Part shown: one piece after another, positions 1 through 10,691 of the stretch
Numbering within the stretch: the first letter of the stretch is position 1
How the letters are laid out: each line of letters begins with the position of its first letter
Origin: Scalesia atractyloides
Taxonomy: Eukaryota > Streptophyta > Magnoliopsida > Asterales > Asteraceae
Direction of reading: 5' to 3'
NCBI GenBank assembly: GCA_947069175.1
Contig: CAMTDV010000028.1
Location: 71,718,157 to 71,782,156 of the forward strand
DNA: 64,000 bases
Notes under the pieces: model-generated
The model's input: the letters and a program-made list of their open reading frames with translations, nothing else
Told to the model about the DNA's origin: nothing
Databases searched by the model: none
Made by a program: the position numbers and the translations under genes

Positions 1-2282
1 AATCTGGATCGGAATCGTGGGAAGTACTCCTTGATCATTTCTACCAATTTAAAGCCCCTATAGAAATACACTTACATAATCTCTATTATGAATCCTTTGT
101 GTACCTTAGTGTTCCTAGCTATCTACTCGTTTTTATCAATCTACTTTCGGGTAATACATATGGTAATAGATACATATGGTAATAGATAGTAAAAACCTCA
201 TAAGGTTGATCTTTTGAACCCGCTTCAAGTCATGATGACTAATCAAGAAATAGTGTGTCTTTTGTTTTTGTCAATGTAATGTATGTTAACATGTTTGTTA
301 TGTTTCGTTTAAGTGTTTGAAGTTTTGTAAACCTGCGCATCAGGTGGAAGCGCATTGCATGAGCTCATGCGCAACACATCATAGGTTGTTGATGTGATAC
401 GTGGTGGGTGATGCGTAGATGGTTAGAGGTATATATGTAGATGTCTTGATGTGTTTCATTATCATAATTTTGAACGTCTAGCTTTCTATAAAGGAGTCAA
501 AGTGTAACGAAGTGCTAACGACTTTTCTAGTGATCAATATAGAACGTTGAATTACATTCTTGTGTCATTTTCACACACATTTAAATGGATTCCAGACTTT
601 GAAGTGTGATCGAAGTAGATATTGTTTGTTTATCGACGTTTAATCACGCGAACAAGATCGTATTCGGAACTATCAAATATGGCAAACCTTTTGAATAAGG
701 ATATCACTAAGCAATGTGCCGAGTATTCATAATCTCAGTTTAATTCATATTCGGATACAAAACTGTGCTCACACCCCGTCTAGTACTTGTCAGGTATATA
801 CCCACCGGAAGTAAGTTATATCGAAAAAAATGCCCCAACTAGTACAAATTGAAATTAGATAAATTACATACATCTCATCATCTAATGAATGTTTTATATA
901 TCTAAAACATATGAATTTTATAATTATATAAATAAAAAATAAATAAATGGATTCTTTATAAAATAGAAAATATAAATGATACTATCAAATGCATATAAAT
1001 ATTAAAATAAGAAATCTTATTTGTCACAAAAGGAAGCTATTCATATGATGCGTTACTATACAAAATTTAAAATTATATAAAAATTTAAACTAAGCTTTTA
1101 GAGTATATGATTTAAGTAAACTAAGTATATTTTTCCAGGTAATAGAACTAAATATTACTCAATAACCATGCTAGTACACTAGCAAACAATTTTTTAAGAA
1201 ATCCTATACCACGTTCCAGGAAAAGGTTAACATATATAGTCTTCTAAAAAAAGAAAGTCGTAGAAAACGTATCAAATGGACTTCGATTGTGTTATATTTT
1301 TTGATATTATTTCATGTTTTGTGATCCATTATATTATATTTGCGAATCATTGTATCTTTGTACCCAAATACCCGTCTCAGATTATTAGAGTTTCAGGTAT
1401 TCCAGTTGAGTTAAGGCTTTTAATTTCTTTTTTTTTTTTTGCATTTCTACTTTTGAAGTTTTGACTCATTCATTCGAACCCTAAATTGGGCTTTGAAAAC
1501 AAACAAGAGAAAACCCGATAGGAAAAAAGAATTCAGCCGCCATATGGTCAACCTACACATCCTGGTTTTGAATTTAGAAAGTTCAAAGTACATTACTTTT
1601 GTAGGCGGTGGTGTTTGTGTGGTACGTATTAATGTTTTAAGATCGTTTGAGATTGAAACTAATTATTGTTCACAGTGTAGTAAAATGTAAATAATTAACA
1701 AAAATACAATAAAATTTAAACCTCAACAAGTTATATGAAAAAAATGCGATTATCTATTTATAAAACATAATTTTGAATAAGTAAGATGTATTTTTTAAGA
1801 AACATCAATAAACGAAACAAATTGTTCCATAACGAAAGAATTTTATGAAACATGCTTATAGTAGAAAAGAAATAGCTTTTACTGTTTATACAGATGTTTT
1901 AATCAATTTTAAAGCTTACGATTGTTTGTGTCAATTAAATTACTGATTTTTAAAACTATATATTTCACTTAGTTATTTCATTTCTTAATGAAAGGGAACT
2001 TATTTGCTTATATAAACTTCACTAAAAAAGTTTACATCTACCAAATGACCTTTGATCTTTGGGTGTCTAGAAGTTAGATAAGACTTTGCTTTTTTAAATG
2101 ACGAGGATTCAAATTCTGTACTACAGTTCTTTTAGTTATTTAAATAGTTTATCTTATTGTATAACACATAACAAAAATAAATAAATTAAAAAGAAATAAA
2201 ATTTGTGGGAAAATAGTTGCAATTTGCGACAAGTCATACTTTTTTAATTATTTAAATTAATTACTGATTGTATCAACGAAGA
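1..2282. other. AT-rich intergenic spacer
   Basis: I see no convincing gene here. The short open frames near 1276-1690 are AT-rich and lack recognisable domains, splice structure or codon bias. A perfect 14-bp palindrome GCATGAGCTCATGC lies at 357-370. Confidence 0.6.
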
Positions 2283-2479
2283 ACAAAAATTAATATATAA
2301 GAAACTAAGATTCGAGGGATCGTCGGAAACATAGTTAAATCTGCAACACAAAATAATTTTGTGTCTATTTTGTCGGAAAATTGTGGAAAGTTTAGGGTTT
2401 TTCTTTGTTCATTGGAAATTTGTTGGAGCCTTATCGCAAAGACTAAGTTGTGGGAAATTTGTCGGAATCTTTTGTAGCA

Positions 2480-2510
<31 letters not shown>

Positions 2511-2566
2511 TATAATAATAATAATAATAATAATATATAATAATAATAAACAGTTTTCTAGTAGTG
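2283..2566. mobile_element. Probable CACTA (En/Spm-type) transposon end
   Basis: Positions 2551-2566 read, on the minus strand, CACTACTAGAAAACTG, which is the usual terminal inverted repeat style of plant CACTA elements. The preceding 250 bp contains several GTCGGAA / GGGAAATTTGTCGG-like motifs (near 2323, 2372 and 2462), which resemble the subterminal repeats of CACTA transposons. I could not find a matching opposite end, so this may be a truncated copy, and its left limit is arbitrary. Confidence 0.4.
2480..2550. repeat. (TAA)n microsatellite
   Basis: A nearly pure AAT/TAA trinucleotide run, twice interrupted by TATATAA. It sits just inside the probable CACTA end. Confidence 0.95.
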
Positions 2567-3749
2567 GCGCCTGTCAAAAAAATATGTAGAGTTAAAAGGT
2601 GTGTAGGTTTTCATTCAACAAAAAAATACATTGTTTATGCGATTCTCATGGTTTATGTTATATTAGTTCTAAAAAAACATCATCCATACATAATAAATAA
2701 GTAATTGGTTGTGCTATATGTTACGTCTCTGAGAACCCAACATTTTTTATGCTTATTATATTTCACTCATTTATATTCTATTTCTTAATTAGTCATATCT
2801 TATTTCAAAATATTATTTTATAACTCTTAAATTTTCATTACCAATATCTCCTTTATTTAAACAATAGACTACATGGATTCTAACTTATTATATATAATAT
2901 AATATAATGTGGTGTGGTGTATTGTGATATGTTGTAATATAAAGTTTATAATATGCTAATGTGTAATACAACTATATAAATAATAATTTTAGCATATAAT
3001 TCTATTATAATATTAATTTACAAGATTTCTATGCATTGTTAGTTATACCTTTTACTTTGTTAGTTTTCTTTGCTTAGAGTCGGTTGTTCCTTTGATTTTT
3101 GGGTTTGTACTTTTAAGGTTGGTGGGGGCTTTAGAAGGGTAAGCCCCTCATGAAACAATTGTTGCCTACTTTCTCTTTCTTTCTTCTTGTATACGCCTTC
3201 TCACGCGACTCTTCGATGATTTCATGTAGTTTACTTTTTTGCCTTCATTGTCATACTTTGTTTGATGGTTTGATTTCACGATTTTGATTGTCATTGGCAT
3301 ATTGTCTTCAATTATTTTTCTTTTTTACTATCCACGTTTTCATTTACGGATACCCTATACATTTAGTTTGGGTGTCTTGTTCTTACCAAACAGTTTAGGT
3401 TTGTTTTTTTTTGTATATGTTAGGGTCTTATTTTGGACTATGATTGATTTGTTAGGTTGTTGATTGCTTATGACAAATAGTTTATTAACGTTATTGTTTG
3501 TTGTTTTTAGTCAGCATTTACATACTTTTTGGTTGATTGCACGTTATTTTAATGTTGTTTGATTTTGGTGTTATCAGTGTCATTTGGTATGTAGCAATGA
3601 CTTTTTAGTTGTGAGATATTGTTGACTTGTTTTGTTTTCGGTCTATGATGCGATGCTTGGACGTTTATTCTTCAATGTCTGTGTATTCATTTGTGTTCGG
3701 TCGCTGAGGATAACATTTAAGTTTTATGAGACCGTGTACACTTTAATTA

Positions 3750-3788
<39 letters not shown>

Positions 3789-4367
3789 TGTTATGCTTGC
3801 ACGCTTGTGGCGAAATGTTTGTGTATTTATAAGTGTTCAGAGTTTATGGATGATTGTTTAGTTGTAGGGCCGTCCCCGAGAATGATAAAAACATTAGGCC
3901 TCGTTCGAGATCAAAATTGGCCCCTTTCCAATAATATAAACTTATCAATTATATATCCAAAAACCACAATACAAAGATGATTGGATTGCCTGGCTCACTA
4001 GAGGCGTTACTGTCGTGATGTTGTCCTATGCTGCAAGCGGTGACGGACCCAAGATTTTTTTCCAAAAGGGTCCTCTTTTTCGGTGTTTAGATTTTTCACA
4101 ACTGTCCAGGTCGGGTGGACCAAATAGTTTTTAAATTTGTATATCATCAGAAATGCCTATTAATTCAAAAATGTTGATTTTTGAAACACTATTTAAAACT
4201 TATTCATGTTTATTTCTTATCATTAATTCAGAAATTTTGAAGCAAAGGAAACTCTATTGTACGCATTGGATCTATAAGCCCAATTAGGGCTGATAATTTC
4301 AGACACGTATACGAAAACGCGATATAAAATGACATGACCATAACAGGTTCATGTTTGACACTTAATA
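2567..4367. other. Intergenic spacer
   Basis: AT- and T-rich sequence with no supported gene. It holds a TGTGGTGTGG-type simple stretch near 2908 and an (AT)n run near 3752. Sequence at 3865-4090 looks like degraded transposon, but I could not classify it. Confidence 0.5.
3752..3790. repeat. (AT)n microsatellite
   Basis: Alternating TA repeat of about 35 bp, seen directly. Confidence 0.9.
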
Positions 4368-5116
4368 GGTTTTGTCACACCCCCATGTTATCCCTTCACA
4401 TCAGAGCGGGGCGTGACCTGAATGGCATCTTCATCGCACAGCGGAAGCAGACGTGGAAGCTAGGGTTACTAGTAAATGAACGCCCGCCAACTACTCAAAT
4501 CCTCATGGGTTCCACTATTCCAACCGTGCCATGCTTGAAATTGTGACCTGAGAAAGAAACATGCGAAAAATCAATATAAAGTTGGCGAGTTCATAGTTTG
4601 TTTGTTTTTGTTTCAAATGAGTCAAAAAACATTTGAAAGTCTTGCGTTCGAAAACCGGTTTGTGGGATCGTAGTATCCCAAAGCATTTGAAATCTCATGT
4701 CTGTATAACAGTATTGAAATGTTTTTCATGATGTTTGCAAATCCATGCATGTAACTGTTATGTTTATAAACCGGTGATAAAATGTTTTCTGTTATCTTTG
4801 TAAACCGGTGTTGAAATCGTAGTATGTAGTTTTCCTATGGAATCTAAGGATCAATCAGTGTGTAGCTAATACACTGACCTATGTGTCATAAGTAAGTAAC
4901 CAAACCGAGACTTTTTTGTCATTTTGGGATCACAAAAGCACTCCTAACCGGTTAACTTACCAGGAGTGGAGCGTGTCTCAAACTCGATAGATCTATACCT
5001 TTTGCACCTTGGTCACTACGTGATTAATGGTTACTATTGTTATTTCCCTACTTACGCACAGTGATCTGTTATAATCTAATCCCATAGCTATATACCAATT
5101 GTTATAAATCTGCGTT

Positions 5117-5189
5117 ATTGGGCCTAGCCCATGTTTTCTTGTCATTGGGCCTAGCCCATGTTCTTTTGTTATTGGGCCTAACCCATGTT
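5117..5189. repeat. 27-bp tandem triplicate with TGGGCC motifs
   Basis: Three copies of a 27-bp unit start at 5117, 5144 and 5171. Each contains ATTGGGCCTARCCCATG. TGGGCC is the plant site II motif, known as a TCP-factor binding element. The far part of the same LTR (near 32903-32955) has further GGGCCC motifs. A promoter role is inferred. Confidence 0.8.
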
Positions 5190-6539
5190 ATAAATAAAAT
5201 TGGGGCCCCGCCCCCTAGTTGTGACTATGACAACCCGTCACTAGTCATAAAACTCATGCATGTATCGAAAAACTTTGCATAGCTGTGAAAACCGGTAAGT
5301 TTAGCATAAACCTTTCATAAACCATTTGATTTCATTGAAATATGTTTGTAACATGGTTTAGAAATATATGATTTTCGTTCCTCGAAACATTTTATGCTTT
5401 CGCAAAACTTGCATGTCTTTCCACCCACGAAAACATTTATAAAAATGTGTAACTGTAAAAGGTGGGGGTTATGAACTCACCTTGATTTCCTTGTGCAAAG
5501 CTAGCTTAATGTGATTTCCATAGTGTTGTCTCCACAACTTGACTTGCTAGCATGCAATCTAGTGTATTCCTAAAACAGAATAACTTGTAAGTTTCTAAGA
5601 ATGACGTAGCTATACTACGTGATACCGAGCTCTAACGAATCGTTACTCATACGATTCTATGAATGTGTTATTGACTTAACTCGGTTACCCAATCTATGGT
5701 TTTCTTAGAAACGATTATGTTTCGAGAGACTAGAAGTATATGTTTACATATAAACATAACTATATTTCATGAAATCATATTTAGTCGCCATGTACGTCGA
5801 CGGATAATCGTACAACCCTTCGTAGTTTTCGTAAGATATATTATATATACATACTTGAAAATATATCCGTATTGATAATTCATTTCGTATTAATGCGATA
5901 GTCTTGCGGTGTTGCGTCGTACTTCGTTTAGGCGTTTGAATCGAATATAACAAATAGCATTTGAATTCCCGAATCATCGACGTTGAAATAAATATAACTA
6001 TATTTATTTTATGAAAGTATACAAAATCTCGACGTTCGGATATATAATTATACGTGTGTTTTCTAATTTTCGAATTCTGTCGTTTGAAATAATTCGCACC
6101 TTGTATTCGTCTTGTAAAGCGTTCGGAAACATTGCCGTTCGAAATAAATATAGACAATATACTTATTTTATATCATCGTTCGAATAATTTATCGATGTTT
6201 GAAATCTAGTTTCTGAGTTTCGACTTTTAATTAAACATAAATAAATATTATTTATCTTGTAGTAGATTGCCGAACGTTTGTTATCTTGAAATCGCGCTCG
6301 TGGAAAGGTTGTCGGCTCGAGTTTTAAATGTTTTGATTAGCGTCGTCAAATAAATATACTCCTATATTTATTTTATAACAATCGTTTGAACATTGGACGT
6401 TTTATCCTTGAAATATAACGCGTTTTATATTACGTATTTTTTACGAAAATCGGGCAGAGTTTCCTCTGTTTTTGGACGATCCCGACAATACTAGTTGCCG
6501 ATTTATTTATCAAAACGCAACCTGCAATGTATGCAAACA

Positions 6540-6542
<3 letters not shown>

Positions 6543-6601
<59 letters not shown>
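6543..6601. repeat. (AT)n microsatellite inside LTR
   Basis: Long alternating TA run seen directly, inside the left part of the outer solo LTR. Confidence 0.95.
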
Positions 6602-6602
<1 letters not shown>

Positions 6603-6875
6603 GTCGTTTTCGAATATCAAGTTTTGTCGATTATAATTTTCGATTTATTTTATTTATATATGTATCGTAAGGTCGCGTTAATTTGGTTTTAACTAATAAT
6701 TATCCGAAGGTAGCATACGTCGACTTAATTGTTATTATTTTTTTTAAACTCTTTGGCGATAATTATTCGTTTACGGTTCGGTTTTGAGCTTGGTTTCACG
6801 CGCTAATTATTAATAATAATTATAAACTAATATAATTAAATTTCGCGTCGTAATTAATTTTTACCGAGTCTCGGG

Positions 6876-6956
6876 TTGACCGGGTTTGAGCAGGTTTGAC
6901 TGGATTGACTCGTGTTGACTGGGTTTGACCAGTTGACCGCGTTGACTTTTGTTGAC
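6876..6956. promoter_or_regulatory. Cluster of eight W-box cores in the solo LTR
   Basis: Eight TTGAC cores, each followed by C or T, begin at 6876, 6896, 6905, 6915, 6925, 6933, 6942 and 6952. TTGACY is the core of the W-box bound by WRKY transcription factors. Eight sites in 81 bp is far above chance. Stress- or pathogen-responsive transcription of the LTR is inferred. Confidence 0.6.
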
Positions 6957-7395
6957 CGAACCGAACCGAACATCGAACCTGAAACAAACACTTCAATGTT
7001 TATACTGAACCGAAAATTAAACCCGAATCAGAAACGAAACTGAAATACCGAAACTGTTTCAAACTTGAACCGAGTCGAACCCGAAACCTGAACCGTGACG
7101 TGAGCCAAAATTGATCTGAACCGAGACTGGTTCGACTCGAACCGAACCTGAACTGGAGGGGAAACCGGAACTGAACTGAGATGAACCCGAGCCATTGACT
7201 GAACCAACATAACCAAAAACACACCGCCGCCGCCATTGCTACTGCCGCCGGCGGTCGCCACCGTACTACCGGCCCAAACAACCGAGCACCGCCGCCGCCG
7301 CCGATGAGCCGGAAAAACTCGCGGCTGCTGTCGCCTAGCCGGAACCAGTGCTGCCGCCACACTACCGCCGTCTTTCTATCTGTCTCTCTCTCGTC

Positions 7396-8033
7396 TGTCA
7401 CACCCTGGATTTCCAACCCTGAAATCCAAACACCGGTGGGCCCGGGTGGGGAGTATCGTGACGTAAGTTGATAACATCATTGTCAATTAAACATAGCACA
7501 GCGGAAGTCTTGGAGTAAAATTACTATTACAAATCGAAATGTTCGAAATCTAAAATAATATACAGGCTCGTAATAGAAGATCCACAGGCGGATCGTAGAA
7601 TGTACAAGAAAGAATACAAAACAGACTTTAGACAGATCTAAGGATTTACAAGATCCTCTTATTCTCTACCGAGCAGCTTCCGGCCTATTTCTTATTATAC
7701 CTGCAGATTAGCCTTTGGAAGATACGTCAGCTTACGCTGGTAAATACACCCAACTGACTCATTTTGAAAACATTAAAAATGTTTTTAAGTGCAAACGGCA
7801 CAAAATCTTTTATTAACTTAGGAAGGTTAACCTTGCAATGGACCATGCAATAATAATTTACCGTATCCCAAGCCCTTATAGGGGAAATAAGTCGAGAGTA
7901 TTTACCTGAGATTGCTTTCTTCTTTTATTTTTAAATAACTCAGTCGTATACAAAAGTACCGAGTGCAGATAGCTTTTACCGAGAAGGCTTTAGTCTGGAT
8001 TATGGCATAAACTAGCCAATTAAATACTAACGT
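7396..8033 (-). mobile_element. 3' LTR of nested chromovirus 2, outer piece
   Basis: First piece of the left (3') LTR of the minus-strand element whose intact LTR is at 29615-32615. It starts TGTCACACCCTGG, against TGTCACACCGCGG in the other LTR. It is followed without interruption by another LTR at 8034. The bases before it (7391-7395, TCGTC) and those after the right LTR (32616-32620, TCTTC) are probably the 5-bp target duplication with one change. Confidence 0.85.
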
Positions 8034-8305
8034 TGTCACACCCCGACCCGCAGCGGAATAAGAGTCGGGACATAATTGGGTTATCACCAAAGCTCATGAT
8101 GTTTACTAATATGTTTCATATTAATTAAATTCAAATTACATCTCAAAGTTTCAAGTCAAATTCATACAATACAAGGAAAGGAAAAATTAACTAAAACAAT
8201 CCAAAATCTAAACTGGTTTATTCTTCTAGGCCGCCCTATATGTTTCTTGCTTAAACTTGATCACCTGTATCATGTGTAAAAATGGGGAATTTTGGGTCAA
8301 CAAAA

Positions 8306-8316
8306 GTTGGCGAGTG
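8306..8316 (-). promoter_or_regulatory. Conserved CACTCGCCAAC motif near LTR 3' end
   Basis: CACTCGCCAAC on the minus strand. It recurs at the equivalent place in other LTRs: 16431-16441, 45092-45102, 55311-55321 and 63610-63620, with a shorter GTTGGCGAG at 4581-4589. A TTGACC and the block TTTTACACATGATACAGGT follow it. The function is unknown. Confidence 0.6.
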
Positions 8317-8526
8317 AACCTTGTTAAAAACATTTGTTATTGATTCATTATTGTAATTAATATAGGAAAATTGTGCAATAATCATATATGAACAAATGTA
8401 TGTAAACATAACGATCACAAACCACCTTGCTTAAGTATATAATGAGAATGACAATGTATATGTTGGCAACGTCCCGTTCACGCTCATAGGTAATGGGGAA
8501 CGGACGGCCTATGCTAATGTATGTGA

Positions 8527-8555
8527 GATCAAGGCTCAATCAAACGGAGCCGATC
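8527..8555 (-). other. GATC/GGCTC hairpin motif in LTR
   Basis: On the minus strand this reads GATCGGCTC, then CGTTTGATT, then GAGCCTTGATC. It can fold with GATC-GGCTC pairing GAGCC-TT-GATC (a TT bulge). The same motif occurs once in each LTR of this element and four times in each LTR of the young element at 52.8-63.9 kb. Confidence 0.6.
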
Positions 8556-9068
8556 TTATGTTGGCAACGCCTGGTTCACGCTCATAGGTAATGGGGAACA
8601 GCTCACGCTCATAGGTAATGGGGAGCGGCGGCCTATGAAATGTATGTACTAGAAATGATAAATTAAATCTAAACATCAACCACACAACAACTGATACATA
8701 TTGGATACACATTTGATCATGAACATGATGTATGCACAAGTGTTTAATTATAATAAATAAATAGCGACACATGATACACCCCAAAATGTGGTTAAAACGG
8801 GGAATTGGTAGAGATTCACTCACATTGGGTGCGTTCAGTGTATGATGTTGATTGCGCACGAATTTAGAAGATTGATCGGCGAGGAATAACTAACCTAGTT
8901 AAAAACGAAAAGGTACGGTAAGTAAGTGGATTTTATTAACAATTTTAATAGGATCTTTGGATATATTTTTGTGAGTTTAAGGCTATTTTCTAACTTTAAA
9001 AACGTTATTTTTAAGTATTTTTAATTGATTTATAAATTAAATAAATAAATAAAAATAATAAAAAAATG

Positions 9069-9094
9069 TTGACTTTTGACCGTTGACCGTTGAC
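9069..9094. promoter_or_regulatory. W-box cluster (four TTGAC) in LTR
   Basis: TTGAC cores begin at 9069, 9076, 9083 and 9090, that is, every 7 bp. The duplicate LTR has them at 17194-17219. The equivalent LTR of the young element has four GTCAA cores at the same 7-bp spacing (54346-54371). Confidence 0.6.
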
Positions 9095-9112
9095 CGGTCC
9101 GGTCGCTTATAT

Positions 9113-9193
9113 ATGTGCGCTGGGTGAGACTCGAACTCGTGACCTCTCGGTTGTGTGCACGCAGCTCTTCCAACTGAGCTACGTGTCTAACCC
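9113..9193 (-). other. tRNA-like module 4 in LTR
   Basis: On the minus strand: GGGTTAGACA, then CACGTAGCTC-AGTTGGAA-GAGCTGCGTG (hairpin 9158-9185, one G-U pair), then a spacer and B-box-like GAGTTCGAGTC (9128-9138). GTAGCTCAGTTGG matches a tRNA A box. The extended stem is not canonical tRNA, because the bases that would form the acceptor pair with the D-arm flank. A run of seven T lies downstream at 9060-9066 (A run on plus). Confidence 0.6.
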
Positions 9194-9296
9194 GAAATAT
9201 TTCTGTTTTTAATTATATTTATATACTATTTAACTTAATCCGAAAATCATTTATTTTTAAAAAGGATTTTAATTGCATTGAACCGGTGCCGTTAAC

Positions 9297-9363
9297 CAGT
9301 CTCGAACCCGGGACGTGCGAGTTAGTGTTGCACACAGTCCACCGCTGGACTGTGTGTCTAACC
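9297..9363 (-). other. tRNA-like module 3 in LTR
   Basis: On the minus strand: GGTTAGA, then CACACAGTCC-AGCGGT-GGACTGTGTG (hairpin 9331-9356, perfect 10 bp), then GGGTTCGAGAC at about 9300-9310 as a B-box-like sequence. Confidence 0.6.
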
Positions 9364-9462
9364 TGGTTAATATTCCGGTTTTTATTATACTTAACATCTT
9401 ACTGAGTTAACCCGGTTCGGTTTCTTAAAAAAACATTTTTATTTCAGAGGTTAAGGTTGTGA

Positions 9463-9532
9463 TAGGAATCGAACTCGCGTCGTGTATGTAATTGTTTGCA
9501 CACAGTCCACCGCTGGACTGTGTGTCTAACCC
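9463..9532 (-). other. tRNA-like module 2 in LTR
   Basis: On the minus strand: GGGTTAGA, then the same perfect 10-bp hairpin CACACAGTCC/GGACTGTGTG (9499-9524), then GAGTTCGATTCC as B-box-like sequence (9465-9476). It is separate from module 3, not a simple tandem copy, because the spacer sequences differ. Confidence 0.6.
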
Positions 9533-10387
9533 GTTCATAATACTAATTTTAATTAATCTTATAACATATCCAACTTCGTCTTCTTCGCTCAAGAACACAG
9601 ATAATGGTATTTCAACTGTTTCATGTCTAATTCGATTAACAAGTATTATAAGTAATTGAAAGGTAATGAACAGAGAGAGTTTGGGGAAAGGATGTACCGA
9701 TCAGTGTCTTTCACAGAACTCCGGCAAAGATTCGTCGGCTCTGTTTTGTGGACTTCGGCTGCTAGAATCAATTAACAGTTTGGATGGGTTAGATGTGGAA
9801 TTGAACTACTGAGCAACGATTATCAGTAGGTTTAAATGATCATACCGGCTCTCAGCGTGATTCTGGAAATTTCAGAAGTTTTCCGGCGAATGCAGAAATT
9901 CCGACAACGTCGTCTGGGATTGATTCTGGATGGTGGATTTGTGTTAGTAATGGTCTAACAATGGAATGAAACAGAGAGAGTCGAGTTATTTACCGTTTTG
10001 ATGTGAGTCTCGGTTTTCCGGCGAAAGTCCGGTGATGACAGAAAAATTCCGGCGAGTGAAATTTCGTCGAGAATTGGTGTGATTGTGAGCGAAAAGATTA
10101 TCAGAGGCTAGAGTGGTTATTTATAGGGAAGAACATCGATGAATTGAGTCTGATTACCGTCTTGATTCGTTGGTCAGAAATTCTCCGGCGGTTATGACTG
10201 ATGTCGCGGACTGGACATCGGTTATAACCGATGTAAGAGTTATTATATACGTTAAGTCACAAGAAACCGGCATTAAATGGTGGAATCGTCGGGATTTCCG
10301 ACGACTGCGAATTGGGCGCGTCGGTTGACCGATTTGAAACCGAGGTTTGGATATTTGAATTAATTGATTTGATATATTCCTAAAGAA

Positions 10388-10474
10388 CACAAGTGGCGGA
10401 GTGGTTTGGTGAGTGAGAGTTAAGACTTTGCGGTTCCCGGCTGACCCGGGTTCGACTCCCGGCAGCCGGTTTTT
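10388..10474 (+). other. Class II tRNA-like module 1, antisense to the element
   Basis: On the plus strand, opposite to the element: GTGGCGGAGTGGTTTGG resembles a Ser/Leu tRNA D arm (A box). After about 40 nt comes GGTTCGACTCC (10449-10459), a consensus B box in a T arm with five paired bases CCGGG/CCCGG. The T arm is extended by CCGGCTG/CAGCCGG into a 12-bp hairpin. TTTTTCTTTTT, a Pol III-type terminator, follows at once at 10470. The acceptor stem does not pair, so this is a tRNA or SINE-head derivative and not a functional tRNA gene. Confidence 0.6.
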
Positions 10475-10657
10475 CTTTTTAATTAATTTATTTTTACTTT
10501 TTAACAATTATAATTTATAACCTCTAATTTGTTTATTAATTATGTATCGTTTAAAATTAAAATACGTCATAAATAAACGACAAAAAAATTTAATACTGAT
10601 TGTTCGATTAATAAATGAAGCGGGTTTTGAAAAACCCGTTTTTCGACGGATGTTACA

Positions 10658-10674
10658 ATATCCCCTACTTTTAG
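10658..10674 (-). other. Polypurine tract of chromovirus 1
   Basis: On the minus strand CTAAAAGTAGGGGATAT lies directly upstream of the 3' LTR. This is the position and composition expected of the plus-strand primer. The same tract precedes the LTR at 18783. Confidence 0.75.
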
Positions 10675-10691
10675 AAATTTCGTCCCGAAAT

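Larger units (their letters stand above)
4373..7395 (-). mobile_element. Solo LTR (outer nest layer), left part
   Basis: This is the left portion of an LTR of about 3.95 kb that resumes at 32616-33546. The LTR begins TGTCACACCC, the reverse complement of a 3' end in GGGTGTGACA, and ends TTGTCACA at 33546. It is flanked by identical 5-bp duplications GGTTT at 4368-4372 and 33547-33551. It has no internal domain, so it is a solo LTR left by LTR-LTR recombination. The orientation is minus, judged from the TGTCACACC start and from GTTGGCGAG at 4581-4589, which sits near the 3' end of the other LTRs here. Another retroelement split it at 7395/32616. Confidence 0.8.
8034..10657 (-). mobile_element. 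3' LTR of chromovirus 1 (2624 bp)
   Basis: An LTR with TG...CA ends. It starts TGTCACACCCCG and ends GGATGTTACA, immediately before a purine tract on the minus strand. It matches 16159-18782, which has the same length, with roughly 20 mismatches counted by eye (about 0.8%). The element lies on the minus strand, so this left copy is its 3' LTR. It carries four tRNA-like modules, a W-box cluster and the GATC hairpin described separately. It interrupts the LTR of chromovirus 2 after position 8033. Confidence 0.92.

Noticed and set aside
5744..6157. 137-codon minus-strand open frame
   Set aside because: Lies within the solo LTR, AT-biased, no recognisable motif.
7000..7416. Two overlapping minus-strand open frames rich in Arg, Gly, Phe and Val
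   Set aside because: They come from GAACCGAACC and CCGCCG repeats inside the solo LTR, overlap in two frames and have no domain.
8357..8859. Minus-strand 60- and 107-codon open frames, repeated at 16482-16984
   Set aside because: They are LTR sequence; their duplication reflects the two LTRs and not a gene family.
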